Shown piece by piece: positions 42,464 through 53,166 of a DNA stretch of 64,000 nt. The notes beneath the pieces were generated by a model. The model worked only from the letters and a program-made list of their open reading frames with translations, was not told where the DNA came from and made no database searches. Positions within the stretch are counted from its first letter, which is position 1. Every line of letters begins with the position of its first letter. Position numbers and translations under genes: made by a program. The stretch is taken from the NCBI RefSeq assembly GCF_016918785.1, contig NZ_JAFFPT010000009.1:266001-330000 (forward strand), in the 5' to 3' direction. Source of the DNA: Leptospira ainazelensis (GTDB taxonomy: Bacteria; Spirochaetota; Leptospiria; Leptospirales; Leptospiraceae).

Positions 42464-43852
42464 CTATTTTGACGCGACCGGTTCCTGCGAAACTTCCTTG
42501 GAATAAACCTTGTAGAGCGATTTATTTCCTCCTGGCGGTTTTCCAATATCGATCCCGGCTTTCAAAAGTTCAGATTTCAATTCCTTTCTAAAAGCGTGGT
42601 AGTCGACTTCCACAGCGTGACGTTGTCCTCCCCCGAACGAAAAATGAGGATGTTCGATCTCATATTGAATCGCAGCTTTTAGATCTTTCGGTCTTTCATA
42701 CTTTCCTAATATTTCCATACAGGCAAGTTTCGCCTGATAATCCGCCATCGGCCAAATACAACCCACCGGCTGAAAAAGTCCGATAAAATAAAGATTCTTA
42801 TAATCGTCGTGCATCATCTTTCTAAAAAGCGGGATTTTTTCCACGTGTTGAAAATCGATAAAGGATTTATCAAAAAACGGAAACGTGGTCCAAAATCCGG
42901 TGCAAGCGCAGATGATATCAAAGTGTTCTCTCACGCCGTTTACGAACTCGACTTCCTTTCCGTGAAGAGCTTTGATCGCAGGTCGAGGTTTGATTCTTCC
43001 ATGACGTATAAAATCCAAAAGGTCCGAGTTTAAAGTGGGGTGATGGCTCAGAGCCAAAGTTGTATTTTCAGGAAGACCGTAATTCTTATATGGCCCCTGG
43101 AGAATATGAAGCAGTTTGGTCAAAACGAATTGTTTGATCTTGGATGGGATCCAACTCGGAGTAGTCGCCGCGAAAACATCGGAAGGCATTCCGAAGAGAA
43201 ACTTCGGAAAAAACCACTGAGGACTCCTCATCGACAATTTTACGGTATTGGCGACACGAGCAGATTCTACTGCAACGTCGCAAGCCGAATTACCTGCTCC
43301 GATTACGAGAACGTCCTTGCCTTTCCACTCGTTCGTAACTCCCTTAAAATCATGAGAGTGCATAAACTTTCCCGTAAACTTCCCGGGATACTCGGGATAT
43401 TTCGGATTCCAGTGATGTCCGTTCGCAACCATAAGAACGTCGAAAATCTCAACCTTCTTCTTTTTGGAAGCGTCCTGATAATCCACCTTCCATTTTCCGT
43501 CTTCAGTTCTCGTGATCTTTTGAATCGTATGATTGAATCGAATTTTTTTATACACTCCGAAATGTTTTGAATACGATTCGAAATAGGCTTGGAGTTGTTT
43601 ATGATTCGGATATTCTGGATAGTCTTCGGGCATAGGAAAGTCTTCGTATTCGGACCAAACCTTGGAGCTGATGATATGGGTGTTTTCGTAAACGCTGGAA
43701 TGTCCGGTTTTGGAATTGAAGACCCAGTTCCCACCGACCTTATCGTTCTTCTCGAAAACGACCACGTCCAATCCGTATTGAACACAATTCTTTGCGGCGG
43801 CGATTCCGCTCGGGCCCGCCCCTACTACGCAGACTTTGATATTCGGCTTCAT
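42464..43852 (-). CDS. flavin-containing monooxygenase (FMO/Baeyer-Villiger-like)
   Basis: 462 residues from the ATG at 43852, which has AAAGGAG seven bases upstream; longer frames are unlikely. FAD-binding VVGAGPSGIAAAK near residue 9, the FMO-identifying type motif FTGKFMHSHDFKG near 150 and NADPH-binding VIGAGNSACDVA near 170 are all present, as is CTGFWTTFPF near 335. It probably oxygenates a soft nucleophile or a ketone. The divergent TetR gene at 43993 is a likely regulator. Confidence 0.87.
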   Translation of the reverse strand: MKPNIKVCVVGAGPSGIAAAKNCVQYGLDVVVFEKNDKVGGNWVFNSKTGHSSVYENTHIISSKVWSEYEDFPMPEDYPEYPNHKQLQAYFESYSKHFGVYKKIRFNHTIQKITRTEDGKWKVDYQDASKKKKVEIFDVLMVANGHHWNPKYPEYPGKFTGKFMHSHDFKGVTNEWKGKDVLVIGAGNSACDVAVESARVANTVKLSMRSPQWFFPKFLFGMPSDVFAATTPSWIPSKIKQFVLTKLLHILQGPYKNYGLPENTTLALSHHPTLNSDLLDFIRHGRIKPRPAIKALHGKEVEFVNGVREHFDIICACTGFWTTFPFFDKSFIDFQHVEKIPLFRKMMHDDYKNLYFIGLFQPVGCIWPMADYQAKLACMEILGKYERPKDLKAAIQYEIEHPHFSFGGGQRHAVEVDYHAFRKELKSELLKAGIDIGKPPGGNKSLYKVYSKEVSQEPVASK

Positions 43853-43992
43853 CCGATTCTCCTTTACTTTCCCGAGAACATTCATTGACGAAATCTCAAA
43901 TCCAACAAATGTTACATTTTCGAGAGATCTTAGTGAATTAACGTTTGAGTGCAAGGAATTTTTAAAGCTTGGAAAGAAACTATAAATAACGG

Positions 43993-44646
43993 ATGTTAGA
44001 CCTAAATTCAAAAACAAAACGTTCGAATTCTAAGAATCCGAAATCTCAGACAAGACCGAGAGCTCCTCTCCAAGAACGTTCTCAACAAAGGGTCGCTATC
44101 GTTTTAGAAACCGCCGAGAAAATTTTAGAAAGGATCGGTCCTGAAGATACGTCGATCCCTGAAATTGCGAAGGTTTCGGGAATTCCAAGAGCAAGTATCT
44201 ATCAATTTTTTCCGGACAAATACGCGCTTTTTACGCATCTCGCCGAAAGACATCTCGCGAAAGTCGGAGAAATCCTCGCTGCTAAGGCTTCAAAAAATCC
44301 GAAAATTCACTGGGAGAAATTGGTCGGAGTTTTGGTGAACGCCGCTTCGGATTATTATGATTCCACTCCGGTTGCCAGCATGCTCGTGTTAGGCGGTCCT
44401 TTCAGCAGAAACGCTTATCTCGCGCAGGAGATTACGATCGATCATATCGGCGCGGGCGTGCGTGTTCAACTCGCAAATCTGGATTCTCCCTTGATTCTTC
44501 CCAAAAAACCGGATGTCGCTACGCTTGGTGTGGAAATCGCTTTTGCTTGTATGAAAAGAGGTTATTATCTGGAGAACAGAATTTCAAAGATGATGAGAGA
44601 ACAGGCAGTCAATGCGGTCGTCTCTTATTTTGAAAATTGGAAATAG
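43993..44646 (+). CDS. TetR/AcrR family transcriptional regulator
   Basis: 217 residues. A basic N-terminal tail of about 30 residues precedes the helix-turn-helix (AEKILERIGPEDTSIPEIAKVSGIPRASIYQFFPDKYALF). Divergent from the flavin monooxygenase with 140 bases between, a common arrangement for a repressor and its target. I see no strong palindrome in the gap, so the operator is undefined. Confidence 0.87.
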   Translation: MLDLNSKTKRSNSKNPKSQTRPRAPLQERSQQRVAIVLETAEKILERIGPEDTSIPEIAKVSGIPRASIYQFFPDKYALFTHLAERHLAKVGEILAAKASKNPKIHWEKLVGVLVNAASDYYDSTPVASMLVLGGPFSRNAYLAQEITIDHIGAGVRVQLANLDSPLILPKKPDVATLGVEIAFACMKRGYYLENRISKMMREQAVNAVVSYFENWK

Positions 44647-44939
44647 GAGACGCGACTTCACTGCCCGCCGATCCGATTTGTTAGAATCAATCAAGTTGAT
44701 TCCCAAAAAGGAACTAAATAATTCTAAAAATTATACCTTTGCGCGAAATCTTGCTCTTGAGGATATCCTGTAATATCGCAAAAGAGGGAGATCCTACTTT
44801 TTCCAATGTTAGAGCAGCCTTCTAAACAGCGTCGCCTCTTAAGAAGATTCTCAAATTTTTCAAACCGTCCCGATAAATTCTAAAACTCCGTCACAAAACA
44901 CGAGGAGCCGCGTCTTCTTTTTATAAATAAGGAGACATT

Positions 44940-45377
44940 ATGGAAACCAGATTGAATTACGCAGAAGTTTATCCCGAATCTTTACAAGCGATGTTGAAGA
45001 TGGAAAATTTTGCAAAACAAGGTGGAATCGATCCGGTTCTTTACGAGCTCATCAAGATTCGTTCTTCTCAGATCAACGGTTGTGCTTTTTGTATCGATAT
45101 GCACACTAAGGACTTGAGAGCAATGGGAGAAGCCGAAAAAAGAATCTATCTTTTGGATGCTTGGAGAGAAGCTACTTTCTATTCGGAAAAAGAAAAGGCG
45201 GCGCTTGAGTTGACCGAAAAAATCACCAAAATTTCGGAAAACGGAGTTCCCGATGAAACTTATAAAAGAGTGAGAAAACATTTCGGAGAAAAGGAGTTTG
45301 TGGCGTTGATCATCTTGATCAATACGATCAACTCTTGGAATCGGATCGCGATCTCCACGGGGATGTACGCAAACTAA
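44940..45377 (+). CDS. carboxymuconolactone decarboxylase/AhpD-like family protein
   Basis: 145 residues. The AhpD core is clear: KIRSSQINGCAFCIDMHTKDLRAMGE near residue 39 (key words NGCAFCIDMH), with the redox CxxC pair and the downstream His. ALELTEKITKISENGVPDE and a final LINTINSWNRIAIST match the alkylhydroperoxidase-like fold. It likely reduces peroxides or acts in redox relay. AAGGAG lies six bases before the ATG. Confidence 0.87.
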   Translation: METRLNYAEVYPESLQAMLKMENFAKQGGIDPVLYELIKIRSSQINGCAFCIDMHTKDLRAMGEAEKRIYLLDAWREATFYSEKEKAALELTEKITKISENGVPDETYKRVRKHFGEKEFVALIILINTINSWNRIAISTGMYAN

Positions 45378-45778
45378 GGCATTCTCCTTTTACAAGGACT
45401 ACCGGGAAATCAGTTTTGGATTTTCCGGTATGCGGGAACTCCTCAGGAGAAGAGACATCCGGATCAGAAGAACAGATCGATCGGTTCCTTTTTGGAAAGA
45501 GGGATGCTTTGTGTGAAAAACAAAGAAAAGTAGGATCTCCTTCTTTTTCAAGGGACTTCGACCGGACCCGGTTCTTCCTTTGAAATCAAAACGAATGCGG
45601 GAACTCCCGCGAAAAAGAAAAAGTCCGGATCAACCAGCAAAGGACGCAGCTCCTCAAAAAAATCGGATTCTTCTTTGATCTTGGAAAATAAAGAAAAGTA
45701 GGATCTCCTTCTTTTCAAGGAACTTCGACCGGACTCGGTTCTTCCTTTGAAATCAAAACGAACGCGGGAACTCCCAAC
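45378..45778. other. intergenic region filled by an imperfect tandem repeat
   Basis: 401 convergent bases between the AhpD-like and ABC-F genes. It contains the two-copy 86-87-base repeat listed separately plus a partial third copy. No gene is supported. Confidence 0.55.
45432..45775. repeat. tandem repeat, about 167-base period
   Basis: The block beginning AAAGAAAAGTAGGATCTCC and ending GCGGGAACTCCC occurs at 45522-45608 and again at 45690-45775. The copies differ only by one T in a homopolymer and about three substitutions. GCGGGAACTCC recurs a third time at 45432. Spacings between the three are 165 and 167 bases, so a longer unit has been duplicated and its middle has diverged. Confidence 0.75.
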
Positions 45779-47275
<1,497 letters not shown>

Positions 47276-47621
47276 CGAAAATAGAATCCTTATGTCCAAG
47301 GTTTTGGAAAGACCTACGATTTCACTCAAAAATGAAAGGAAAAGGATACACAAAAAAAGACTTCTTCGAATCGACTTCAAACCGTCGGGGAAAATTAGAG
47401 ACCGTCTGGTCGTTTATCATTTTCGAAGTCGATTTGAAAGTCGGGGAATCGTTCGACCTCAATGGCACACTCTAACCGGAGGAGAATGGAGAACGCGGAA
47501 TCATCCGTTAAATTCTCACACCCGAAAGAAAATCGTTTTCCCATGGAAAAACGATTTTTGATTTTTAAAAAGGATTCGGAGGAATTTCTCAAAGGGGCAA
47601 AACGCCTATCCCGTTTCTAAA
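47276..47621. other. intergenic region without a recognised gene
   Basis: 346 bases between the ABC-F start and the small membrane protein gene, both minus-strand. It contains a hairpin listed separately. No conserved coding frame is seen. Confidence 0.45.
47529..47558 (-). terminator. hairpin downstream of the small membrane protein gene
   Basis: AAAATCGTTTT at 47529-47539 pairs perfectly with AAAACGATTTT at 47548-47558 around an eight-base loop. It lies 63 bases after the stop at 47622 on the minus strand. It is AT-rich and could work in either direction, so terminator function is tentative. Confidence 0.4.
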
Positions 47622-47879
47622 TTAGGATTTTCTAATTTGATCGTGTTTCCAAGGGCCGAAATCTTGTGTCCAGCCCTTCGTTTTATATCGAAACCAAAAA
47701 TGAACTAAAAGGGAAATCACGAATGCGCTTAACAAAATTGGCCAAAGATATTCTGAATCCCGAAGGAGATACAAAAGAAAAAACAACAAAAAATACTTTG
47801 AAATTCGAAACCAAATCGGTTGGCTCGTTTTTGAAAAAGCAACTTGAAATTCGCGTTTGAGAATTTTCGAAAAACTCAT
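47622..47879 (-). CDS. small membrane protein of unknown function
   Basis: 85 residues from the ATG at 47879, which is preceded by AGAGGAAGA at about nine bases; the frame extends to 47936 without a better start. Two hydrophobic helices (about 27-40 and 47-62) are followed by a polar tail KTKGWTQDFGPWKHDQIRKS. I recognise no family, but the ribosome binding site and the clean hydrophobic pattern make a real gene likely. Confidence 0.5.
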   Translation of the reverse strand: MSFSKILKREFQVAFSKTSQPIWFRISKYFLLFFLLYLLRDSEYLWPILLSAFVISLLVHFWFRYKTKGWTQDFGPWKHDQIRKS

Positions 47880-48254
47880 GGATGATTCTTCCTCTAAGAG
47901 GAACGATAAAAAAGGGACCAAGTATAACAAGAGCAATTTAAGTCCTTTAAAGCGCCTCCGAACGACGAATTTATACCGGGGTTTTTATAAAAGATTCCGC
48001 CTCTACTGCGTTTTGCGATAAGAAAAACGGGTGAATCACTTTTAACCGCTGAGACAGTCCGACAGTCCCTCATTTTTATTTTTTTCCAAATCACAAGGAA
48101 GCAACCTTTTTCGGTTGTCCTAAGAGGCCGGAGTTGAACATATTTGTAACCGGTACACTTTGAGTTTTCAAAAGGGATCAATCCGTATTTTTGCTTTAGG
48201 TCGATCCAAATTTCAGTTAGTCTCGGTAAAAAAGTTATATCAGAAAGAATCAAT
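47880..48254. other. intergenic region without a recognised gene
   Basis: 375 divergent bases between the small membrane protein and the SWIM-domain gene. A minus-strand frame (47894-48268) crosses it but resembles no known protein and overlaps the SWIM gene start. Promoters for both neighbours must lie here; none is obvious. Confidence 0.4.
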
Positions 48255-49937
48255 ATGATCACAGTCAAAGAAGCGAATCTAATTCTCGATCAGATGGTCG
48301 GTTATAGACCTTCCGATACGATAGTGCAGAGAGGAATCGACCTTTTCGAAATCGGCGCCGTCGAGAGTTACACGGAAACTCGGCCAGATTCTTATTGGGT
48401 CAAAGTATTCGGTGAAACAAACGACTATAGGCTGCAAATACGAACCCATGGAGAAGCCTTTGTCGAATGCGATTGCCCTTACGATCAAGACGTATATTGC
48501 AAACACGGCGTCGCCGCCCTCCTACGGATTTTTTTCGATCATTCAGTTTCTAAAAATAAAAGGAAAGGTTCGATAAAGTTGAATCAACTTTTATCCAAGC
48601 TTTCCGCACAAGAACTGATCGAGTTTCTTTTGACGAAGGCGGAGAATGACGAAGAGTTTCTTCGCGAGCTGACCGATTATTTTGCACCGTCTCGAGCCGA
48701 TTCAGAACAAGTTTATAAGGAAAAATCGAAGCAAATTTTTCGTACCTTTTCCGGAAAACACGGTTTTATAGACTATCAAACGAGCTTTTTCTTTGAAAGG
48801 GAAATGAGCAACTTTCTCAAAAAAGCCCAATCTCTGATTCGAGTAAAGCCGTTAGACGCTTTGTATATAGCCGGCGCTTCCGCAGAAACCGTATTATCGG
48901 CGGCACAACAGATGGACGACTCTTCCGGACTGACCTCTTCCCTAATCAACGAAAGTTTGGAAATCATCGAATCAGTCGCAAATATCAACGACAAAATCCA
49001 TATCGAAATTTTCAGAATCTGTCTATCGCTCTATCAAAATGCAACGGCGGAAGACTTAGGTTTTTCGGACGAGTATTTCGAAGTTCTGCTTTCTTTAAAT
49101 CTCCCACAGGAGCCGCTGGATTCGCTTATCAAACATTTGGATAAAAGAATAAAAACCGAAAAAGAAGGCTCTTATCAAACGGAGAAAATGATTCTCCAGA
49201 AATATAAGATCTTAGAAAGACTCGGACGCAAAACCGAAGGACTTTCGTTTCTTCAATCTTATATCGAATATCCTACAATAAGAAGTAGGTTCGTTAAAAA
49301 AAATATCTCCGAACAAAAATACGAAGACGCCGAACATTTGATTTTAGAAGGAATAGAAATCGCTCAGAATGAAAGAGATCTGGGATACGTCCATCTCTGG
49401 AAAAACGATTTATTAGAGCTGATGGAGATACGGCGAAAAAAAGAAGAGGCGTTTCAGATTGCAAAGGAACTCTTTTTGGTAAATTGCAAGAACGAATACA
49501 AACTAATCATGCAAAGAAACCTTCCCAAAAAGGAATGGAAAAAAAATGCAGAGGAAATTTCGAATATTATCCTAACCACACCGAGATATTTGAATCGTTA
49601 CGAACCGATCCGGTTCCTACTCGACGAAGGATTTGTCAAAAAGGTAATTCCAATACTCGGAAAAGATAATTTTCACATGTTCTTTCACTTTTATCCTGAA
49701 TTGATTCAAGGCGATAAACATCAGACTATTGAAATCGGACTCTCCTATATCGAGGAGAAAGCAAAAAACATTTCTTCTAGACCGGAATATAAGGATCTCG
49801 TAAAGAAGATGAAATTAATGGCGCAGTCCGCTCCGTCCGGAAAAAAAGAAATCTTATCTTTAGCTGCAAAATTTACTTCGGTTTATAAAATTAGACCCGC
49901 GATGATCGACGAGCTAAAAAAAGGAAAGTTGATTTGA
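48255..49937 (+). CDS. SWIM zinc-finger domain protein
   Basis: 560 residues. The SWIM zinc motif FVECDCPYDQDVYCKHGVAALL (CxC..CxH; key words ECDCP and CKHGVA) lies near residue 72. The rest is mostly helical, with TPR-like paired helices (for example ALYIAGASAETVLSAAQQM and LVKKMKLMAQSAPSGKKE), and has no catalytic motif that I recognise. SWIM domains bind DNA or proteins and in bacteria often accompany Snf2-type helicases, but no helicase is adjacent here. Function unknown. Confidence 0.75.
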   Translation: MITVKEANLILDQMVGYRPSDTIVQRGIDLFEIGAVESYTETRPDSYWVKVFGETNDYRLQIRTHGEAFVECDCPYDQDVYCKHGVAALLRIFFDHSVSKNKRKGSIKLNQLLSKLSAQELIEFLLTKAENDEEFLRELTDYFAPSRADSEQVYKEKSKQIFRTFSGKHGFIDYQTSFFFEREMSNFLKKAQSLIRVKPLDALYIAGASAETVLSAAQQMDDSSGLTSSLINESLEIIESVANINDKIHIEIFRICLSLYQNATAEDLGFSDEYFEVLLSLNLPQEPLDSLIKHLDKRIKTEKEGSYQTEKMILQKYKILERLGRKTEGLSFLQSYIEYPTIRSRFVKKNISEQKYEDAEHLILEGIEIAQNERDLGYVHLWKNDLLELMEIRRKKEEAFQIAKELFLVNCKNEYKLIMQRNLPKKEWKKNAEEISNIILTTPRYLNRYEPIRFLLDEGFVKKVIPILGKDNFHMFFHFYPELIQGDKHQTIEIGLSYIEEKAKNISSRPEYKDLVKKMKLMAQSAPSGKKEILSLAAKFTSVYKIRPAMIDELKKGKLI

Positions 49938-50452
49938 GGAAACATCCGGTACGAAACAAAAGAAAAAGAAAGGTTTACGAACGTCTTTACATCGAAAGAT
50001 TTCAAAAAAAACTATAAGAACCGTTTCGTTTGACGTAAGTTCAAATCCGAATCTTAGTTTCATACAACGTGCTATACAATTTTTAAAGACCAGGGAAACC
50101 GGATCGAATACGTTCGGATTTATCATGAGGTCGTTTGGGCGTTCCCCGCGAAAATAGAATTCTAATAAAGAATTCTACACATACAAATCTACGATTCCTA
50201 ACGAAGTGTTCGCGGGTCGGGCTTCTTCAGGCTCCGCTTCGCTTCGGCCCTAAACGGGCCGCTCACGCGCCTTCCGAATCCCTAACGCGGGGATTCAAAA
50301 AAAAAGAGTCTGGAAAAGCAAAGAAGCGATAAATCCCGAGATAGGATTTTACATTTTCCAATTCTTAGATAAAAACTTTTTCAGACTGGATTCAGTTTCC
50401 AAAGAAGCCGAGATCTGTTTTAGAATCTTTCCTAAAAAAATCACCGAAGGTT
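49938..50452. other. convergent intergenic region carrying a dispersed repeat
   Basis: 515 bases between the SWIM and DoxX genes. The middle is repeat copy B (50137-50292). Short frames on both strands have no recognisable homology. The repeat's hairpins could also act as a transcription barrier between the convergent genes. Confidence 0.5.
50137..50292. repeat. dispersed intergenic repeat, copy B
   Basis: The blocks match copy A at 10851-11025 in the same order: GGGCGTTCCCCGC (50137), GCGGGTCGGGCT (50212) and CGAATCCCTAACGCGGGG (50275-50292). CCCGCGAA (50145-50152) and TTCGCGGG (50209-50216) are inverted. A perfect hairpin CGGCCC-TAAAC-GGGCCG lies at 50245-50261. No coding capacity is seen. 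Confidence 0.6.
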
Positions 50453-50818
50453 TCATTCGACATCCTTTACGCTCCAAGCCCAAAAGATAAAGAGGAGTTG
50501 AAACGGAAGACGAACGTAAAGGGCCCAGACGGGAACGCCGAAGTCGGTTCCGGAGAGCGCCGCCTGAAGCATATAGACATTCGCAGGAAGAACCGCGATC
50601 AAAAGAGCGATGATTCCAAAACTTGCAAGTCTTCGAAGCGGCTGTAAAAACAAAGCCAACCCTAAGACGATCTCGGCGCTTCCGCTCACGTAGTTCAAAA
50701 GAGAATGATAAGGAAGATAAGGAGGCATCATTCTCAAATAAAAAGGAGGATTGAGAAAATGATTGAGTCCCGCAAAAACGTAAAAGACGGCCATCGCGTA
50801 CAAAAGAATTTTTTTCAT
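50453..50818 (-). CDS. DoxX-like membrane protein
   Basis: 121 residues with four hydrophobic helices. YVFAGLNHFLNPPFYLRMMPPYLPYH near residue 14 (key words GLNHF and MPPYLP) and YVSGSAEIVLGLALFLQPLRRLA near 47 are typical of the DoxX/MauE-like family in Bacteroidetes and spirochaetes. Role unknown. It is monocistronic, with about 180 bases to the next gene upstream. Confidence 0.8.
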   Translation of the reverse strand: MKKILLYAMAVFYVFAGLNHFLNPPFYLRMMPPYLPYHSLLNYVSGSAEIVLGLALFLQPLRRLASFGIIALLIAVLPANVYMLQAALSGTDFGVPVWALYVRLPFQLLFIFWAWSVKDVE

Positions 50819-51002
50819 GAAATCTCCAGTTGAGAAAGCATTGTAGGGATAGGCTTCAAAAAGAAAGAGTTTTTGTAAATGAAATCGGAAATATAATTCG
50901 ATTTCCTCTCTCCATCCGGCTGACAGATCAAAATAAAAAAAGAGAGGTTGCAGCAGATCCGAAAAAAATTCTCGAACCTACTGCAACGTTTAAAACGGAA
51001 TC

Positions 51003-51479
51003 TTAGGGAATTTTTCCGCCGTCTCCAAAACAAAACATACGATTGTAATAGGCTCTCGCACTTCTTTGGGCCTCCATATGATTGATTCCTGCAAAACAAT
51101 CCGCAGGGGGAAATTTCTCCTCCATCGGACCGTCATCGGGAAAAACCGTAACTTTACAGATAAGCCCTTTTGAGAGAGGGGGACAGACTAAAGGTTCAAA
51201 GGCCTGACAAGAGACACCACAACTTATGAGCGGAATATTTTCATCCTGAGCATATCTTTTGTTCAAATCCATTTTCTGATCTCGATTTGATTCGGCCCGT
51301 TCTTTGAAAGAAAGCTTTAATCCGGGCAAGACTCTTGGCTCGTCTCCTCCAACCAGTGCGAGAAAGCTATCGCGGTCTTTTGTTTCCAAAGTTCCACCAG
51401 CCTCCTCGCCGTTACATCCCGCAATCAAAAATCCGAAACAAATTGTCGCGATTCCTTTTTTCCAATATTCTATATTCAT
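51003..51479 (-). CDS. putative lipoprotein of unknown function
   Basis: 158 residues. The signal peptide ATICFGFLIAGC ends in a lipobox with the acylated Cys near residue 22. The mature part has eight further residues of interest: six cysteines (SCGVSCQAFEPLVCPP, ICKV, DCFAG, MFCFG), probably disulfide-bonded outside the inner membrane. No family recognised. It may be specific to Leptospira. Confidence 0.65.
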   Translation of the reverse strand: MNIEYWKKGIATICFGFLIAGCNGEEAGGTLETKDRDSFLALVGGDEPRVLPGLKLSFKERAESNRDQKMDLNKRYAQDENIPLISCGVSCQAFEPLVCPPLSKGLICKVTVFPDDGPMEEKFPPADCFAGINHMEAQRSARAYYNRMFCFGDGGKIP

Positions 51480-51738
51480 TTAAGTTTCCTTATTTTTTAT
51501 CTTCGTCCGCCTCGATCTTATTTTTATATTTAGAATTCATTGTTTTCATTATATTCAAATATTGTTTTTCTCTATTTGTCTTCCAAATCGGAAACAATTT
51601 AAAAGGAAGAATACAACTTTTCCGCGTATAAAAAAAGGAAGCCGCGCTTTCACTCTTCGGTTTTCTAAAGAATAGCTGGACTCACCCTGAACCAGCATGG
51701 ATCGGCTGAACAAAATAACCAAGTCCAGTCCGCCGATT

Positions 51739-52800
51739 CTAATTGCGAGCTTCGTAGACGATGTTAAAAGGAGATTCAGAGGCTCTACGGAATCGGCTAA
51801 AACCACCCTTGGTAACGACTTCCCGCAAACGGGCTTCACCGGCCTGCGCACCCAAACCTAATGCCACTTCTTGACTCAAGGAACTAGGTGTACAAAACAT
51901 AGTCGAGGCCGCGTAATAGACTCGTCCGATCGGATTCAAATTTTGTTCGAGTTGATCGTGAGCGAACGGTTCTACGATAATAACGGAGCCGTCTTTGTTC
52001 AGGGATTTGCGCGCGTGTGTGACCGCACCAACCGGATCCCCCATGTCGTGAAGACAATCAAACATCGCGACTAAGTCATATCCTCCAACCGGATAATCCT
52101 TAGCGGTCGCAACTTCGAAGGTTACGTTCTTGATACCCGCGTTACGCGCCGCCTCGCGCGCCTTTTCAATCGAAGGGGCGTGAGCGTCGAAACCGTAGAA
52201 ATGGGAATTAGGAAATTCTTGAGCCAGAATGATCGTGGAAGTACCAAAACCGCAACCCACATCCGCGGCTTTTGCCCCTTTTTTTAACTTATCGACCATC
52301 CCATTTTCAAGAGAAGGAAGCCATACTTGAATGAGCTGAGAAAGATAAGTAGGTCGAAAAAATTTAGCGGTAGCGCAGAAAATATGTTCGTGCTGATCTC
52401 CCCAGGGAACACCGTCTCCTGTTTGAAACGCATCGGCCAGCTTAGGAACGGCCGCGTACATAGCGGAGATACCGTAAAATCCCCCCATCAAATAAGCGGG
52501 ACTGTCCTCATTGTTAAAGATCATAGCTTGCTCCGGTGAGATGGAAAATTTTTTCTCCGCCGGATCATACTGAAGATATTCCGCGGCCGCCTGAGCGGAC
52601 AGCCATTCTCGCGCATAACGTTCATTTGTATTGGTAGCCTGAGCCAATTCAGACGAGGTGAGAGGGCCGTTTGCAAGAGCTTTGTAATAGCCCAGTTTTT
52701 CTCCCATAAGCACAAGCGCCCCGCTGTATCCCGCCGAAATTTCGCCGAATATTTTTCCAACGAGTTGTTCTAACTTCGTTTGATCGATTGTTATATTCAT
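51739..52800 (-). CDS. class I SAM-dependent methyltransferase with N-terminal winged helix
   Basis: 353 residues. The first 90 form a winged-helix dimerisation-like region (LTSSELAQATNTNERYAREWLSAQAAAEYL). The SAM-binding motif AADVGCGFGTSTIILAQ lies near residue 180, followed by FYGFDAHAPSIEKAREAA and FDCLHDMGDPVGA. This arrangement matches Rv2258c-like proteins. Substrate unknown. The gene stands alone on the minus strand. Confidence 0.82.
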   Translation of the reverse strand: MNITIDQTKLEQLVGKIFGEISAGYSGALVLMGEKLGYYKALANGPLTSSELAQATNTNERYAREWLSAQAAAEYLQYDPAEKKFSISPEQAMIFNNEDSPAYLMGGFYGISAMYAAVPKLADAFQTGDGVPWGDQHEHIFCATAKFFRPTYLSQLIQVWLPSLENGMVDKLKKGAKAADVGCGFGTSTIILAQEFPNSHFYGFDAHAPSIEKAREAARNAGIKNVTFEVATAKDYPVGGYDLVAMFDCLHDMGDPVGAVTHARKSLNKDGSVIIVEPFAHDQLEQNLNPIGRVYYAASTMFCTPSSLSQEVALGLGAQAGEARLREVVTKGGFSRFRRASESPFNIVYEARN

Positions 52801-53166
52801 TTTTTCTAAAATCCTAATTGAATGTTCGTTTAGTTTAAACTCGAAGCAGATTCTACTTTAAGTTATTTGGCAGATTATCTTCGGATTTTTTTTTGGTGGA
52901 TTGATTTTCGAAATACGCGTCTCACCGGGAACAAACGGAGTAAAAAAGGAAATGAGCAGAATTTGTTTTTTATACAAACGATTAAAGATTTATAAGGTTA
53001 TTTTCTATTTTTCTAATATATGGAATTAAACATGTCAGAGAAGGAATGAAAAATACGAGGCGAATCATCCAAAAACGGATTCAAAATCATAGAGGAGCGA
53101 GAGAATTTCCCGTTGTATTTTTCAAATCCTTTCCGAACCACAAAAGAGAATTATTTCTCGGAGAGA
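52801..53166. other. intergenic region without a secure gene
   Basis: 366 bases upstream of the methyltransferase gene. A plus-strand 43-codon frame at 53046-53177 (MKNTRRIIQKRIQNH) has AAGGA close to its ATG but no recognisable relative, and its end overlaps the 3' end of the DUF2182 gene. I do not call it. Confidence 0.4.

Noticed and set aside
43040..43570. 176-codon open frame antisense to the flavin monooxygenase
   Set aside because: No family resemblance, while the monooxygenase frame shows intact FAD and NADPH motifs.
45432..45775. CRISPR-like array
   Set aside because: Only two to three units of about 167 bases; the repeated part is 86-87 bases long, and no cas genes are nearby.
47894..48268. 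124-codon minus-strand frame
   Set aside because: No homology and it overlaps the start of the SWIM-domain gene; composition looks non-coding.
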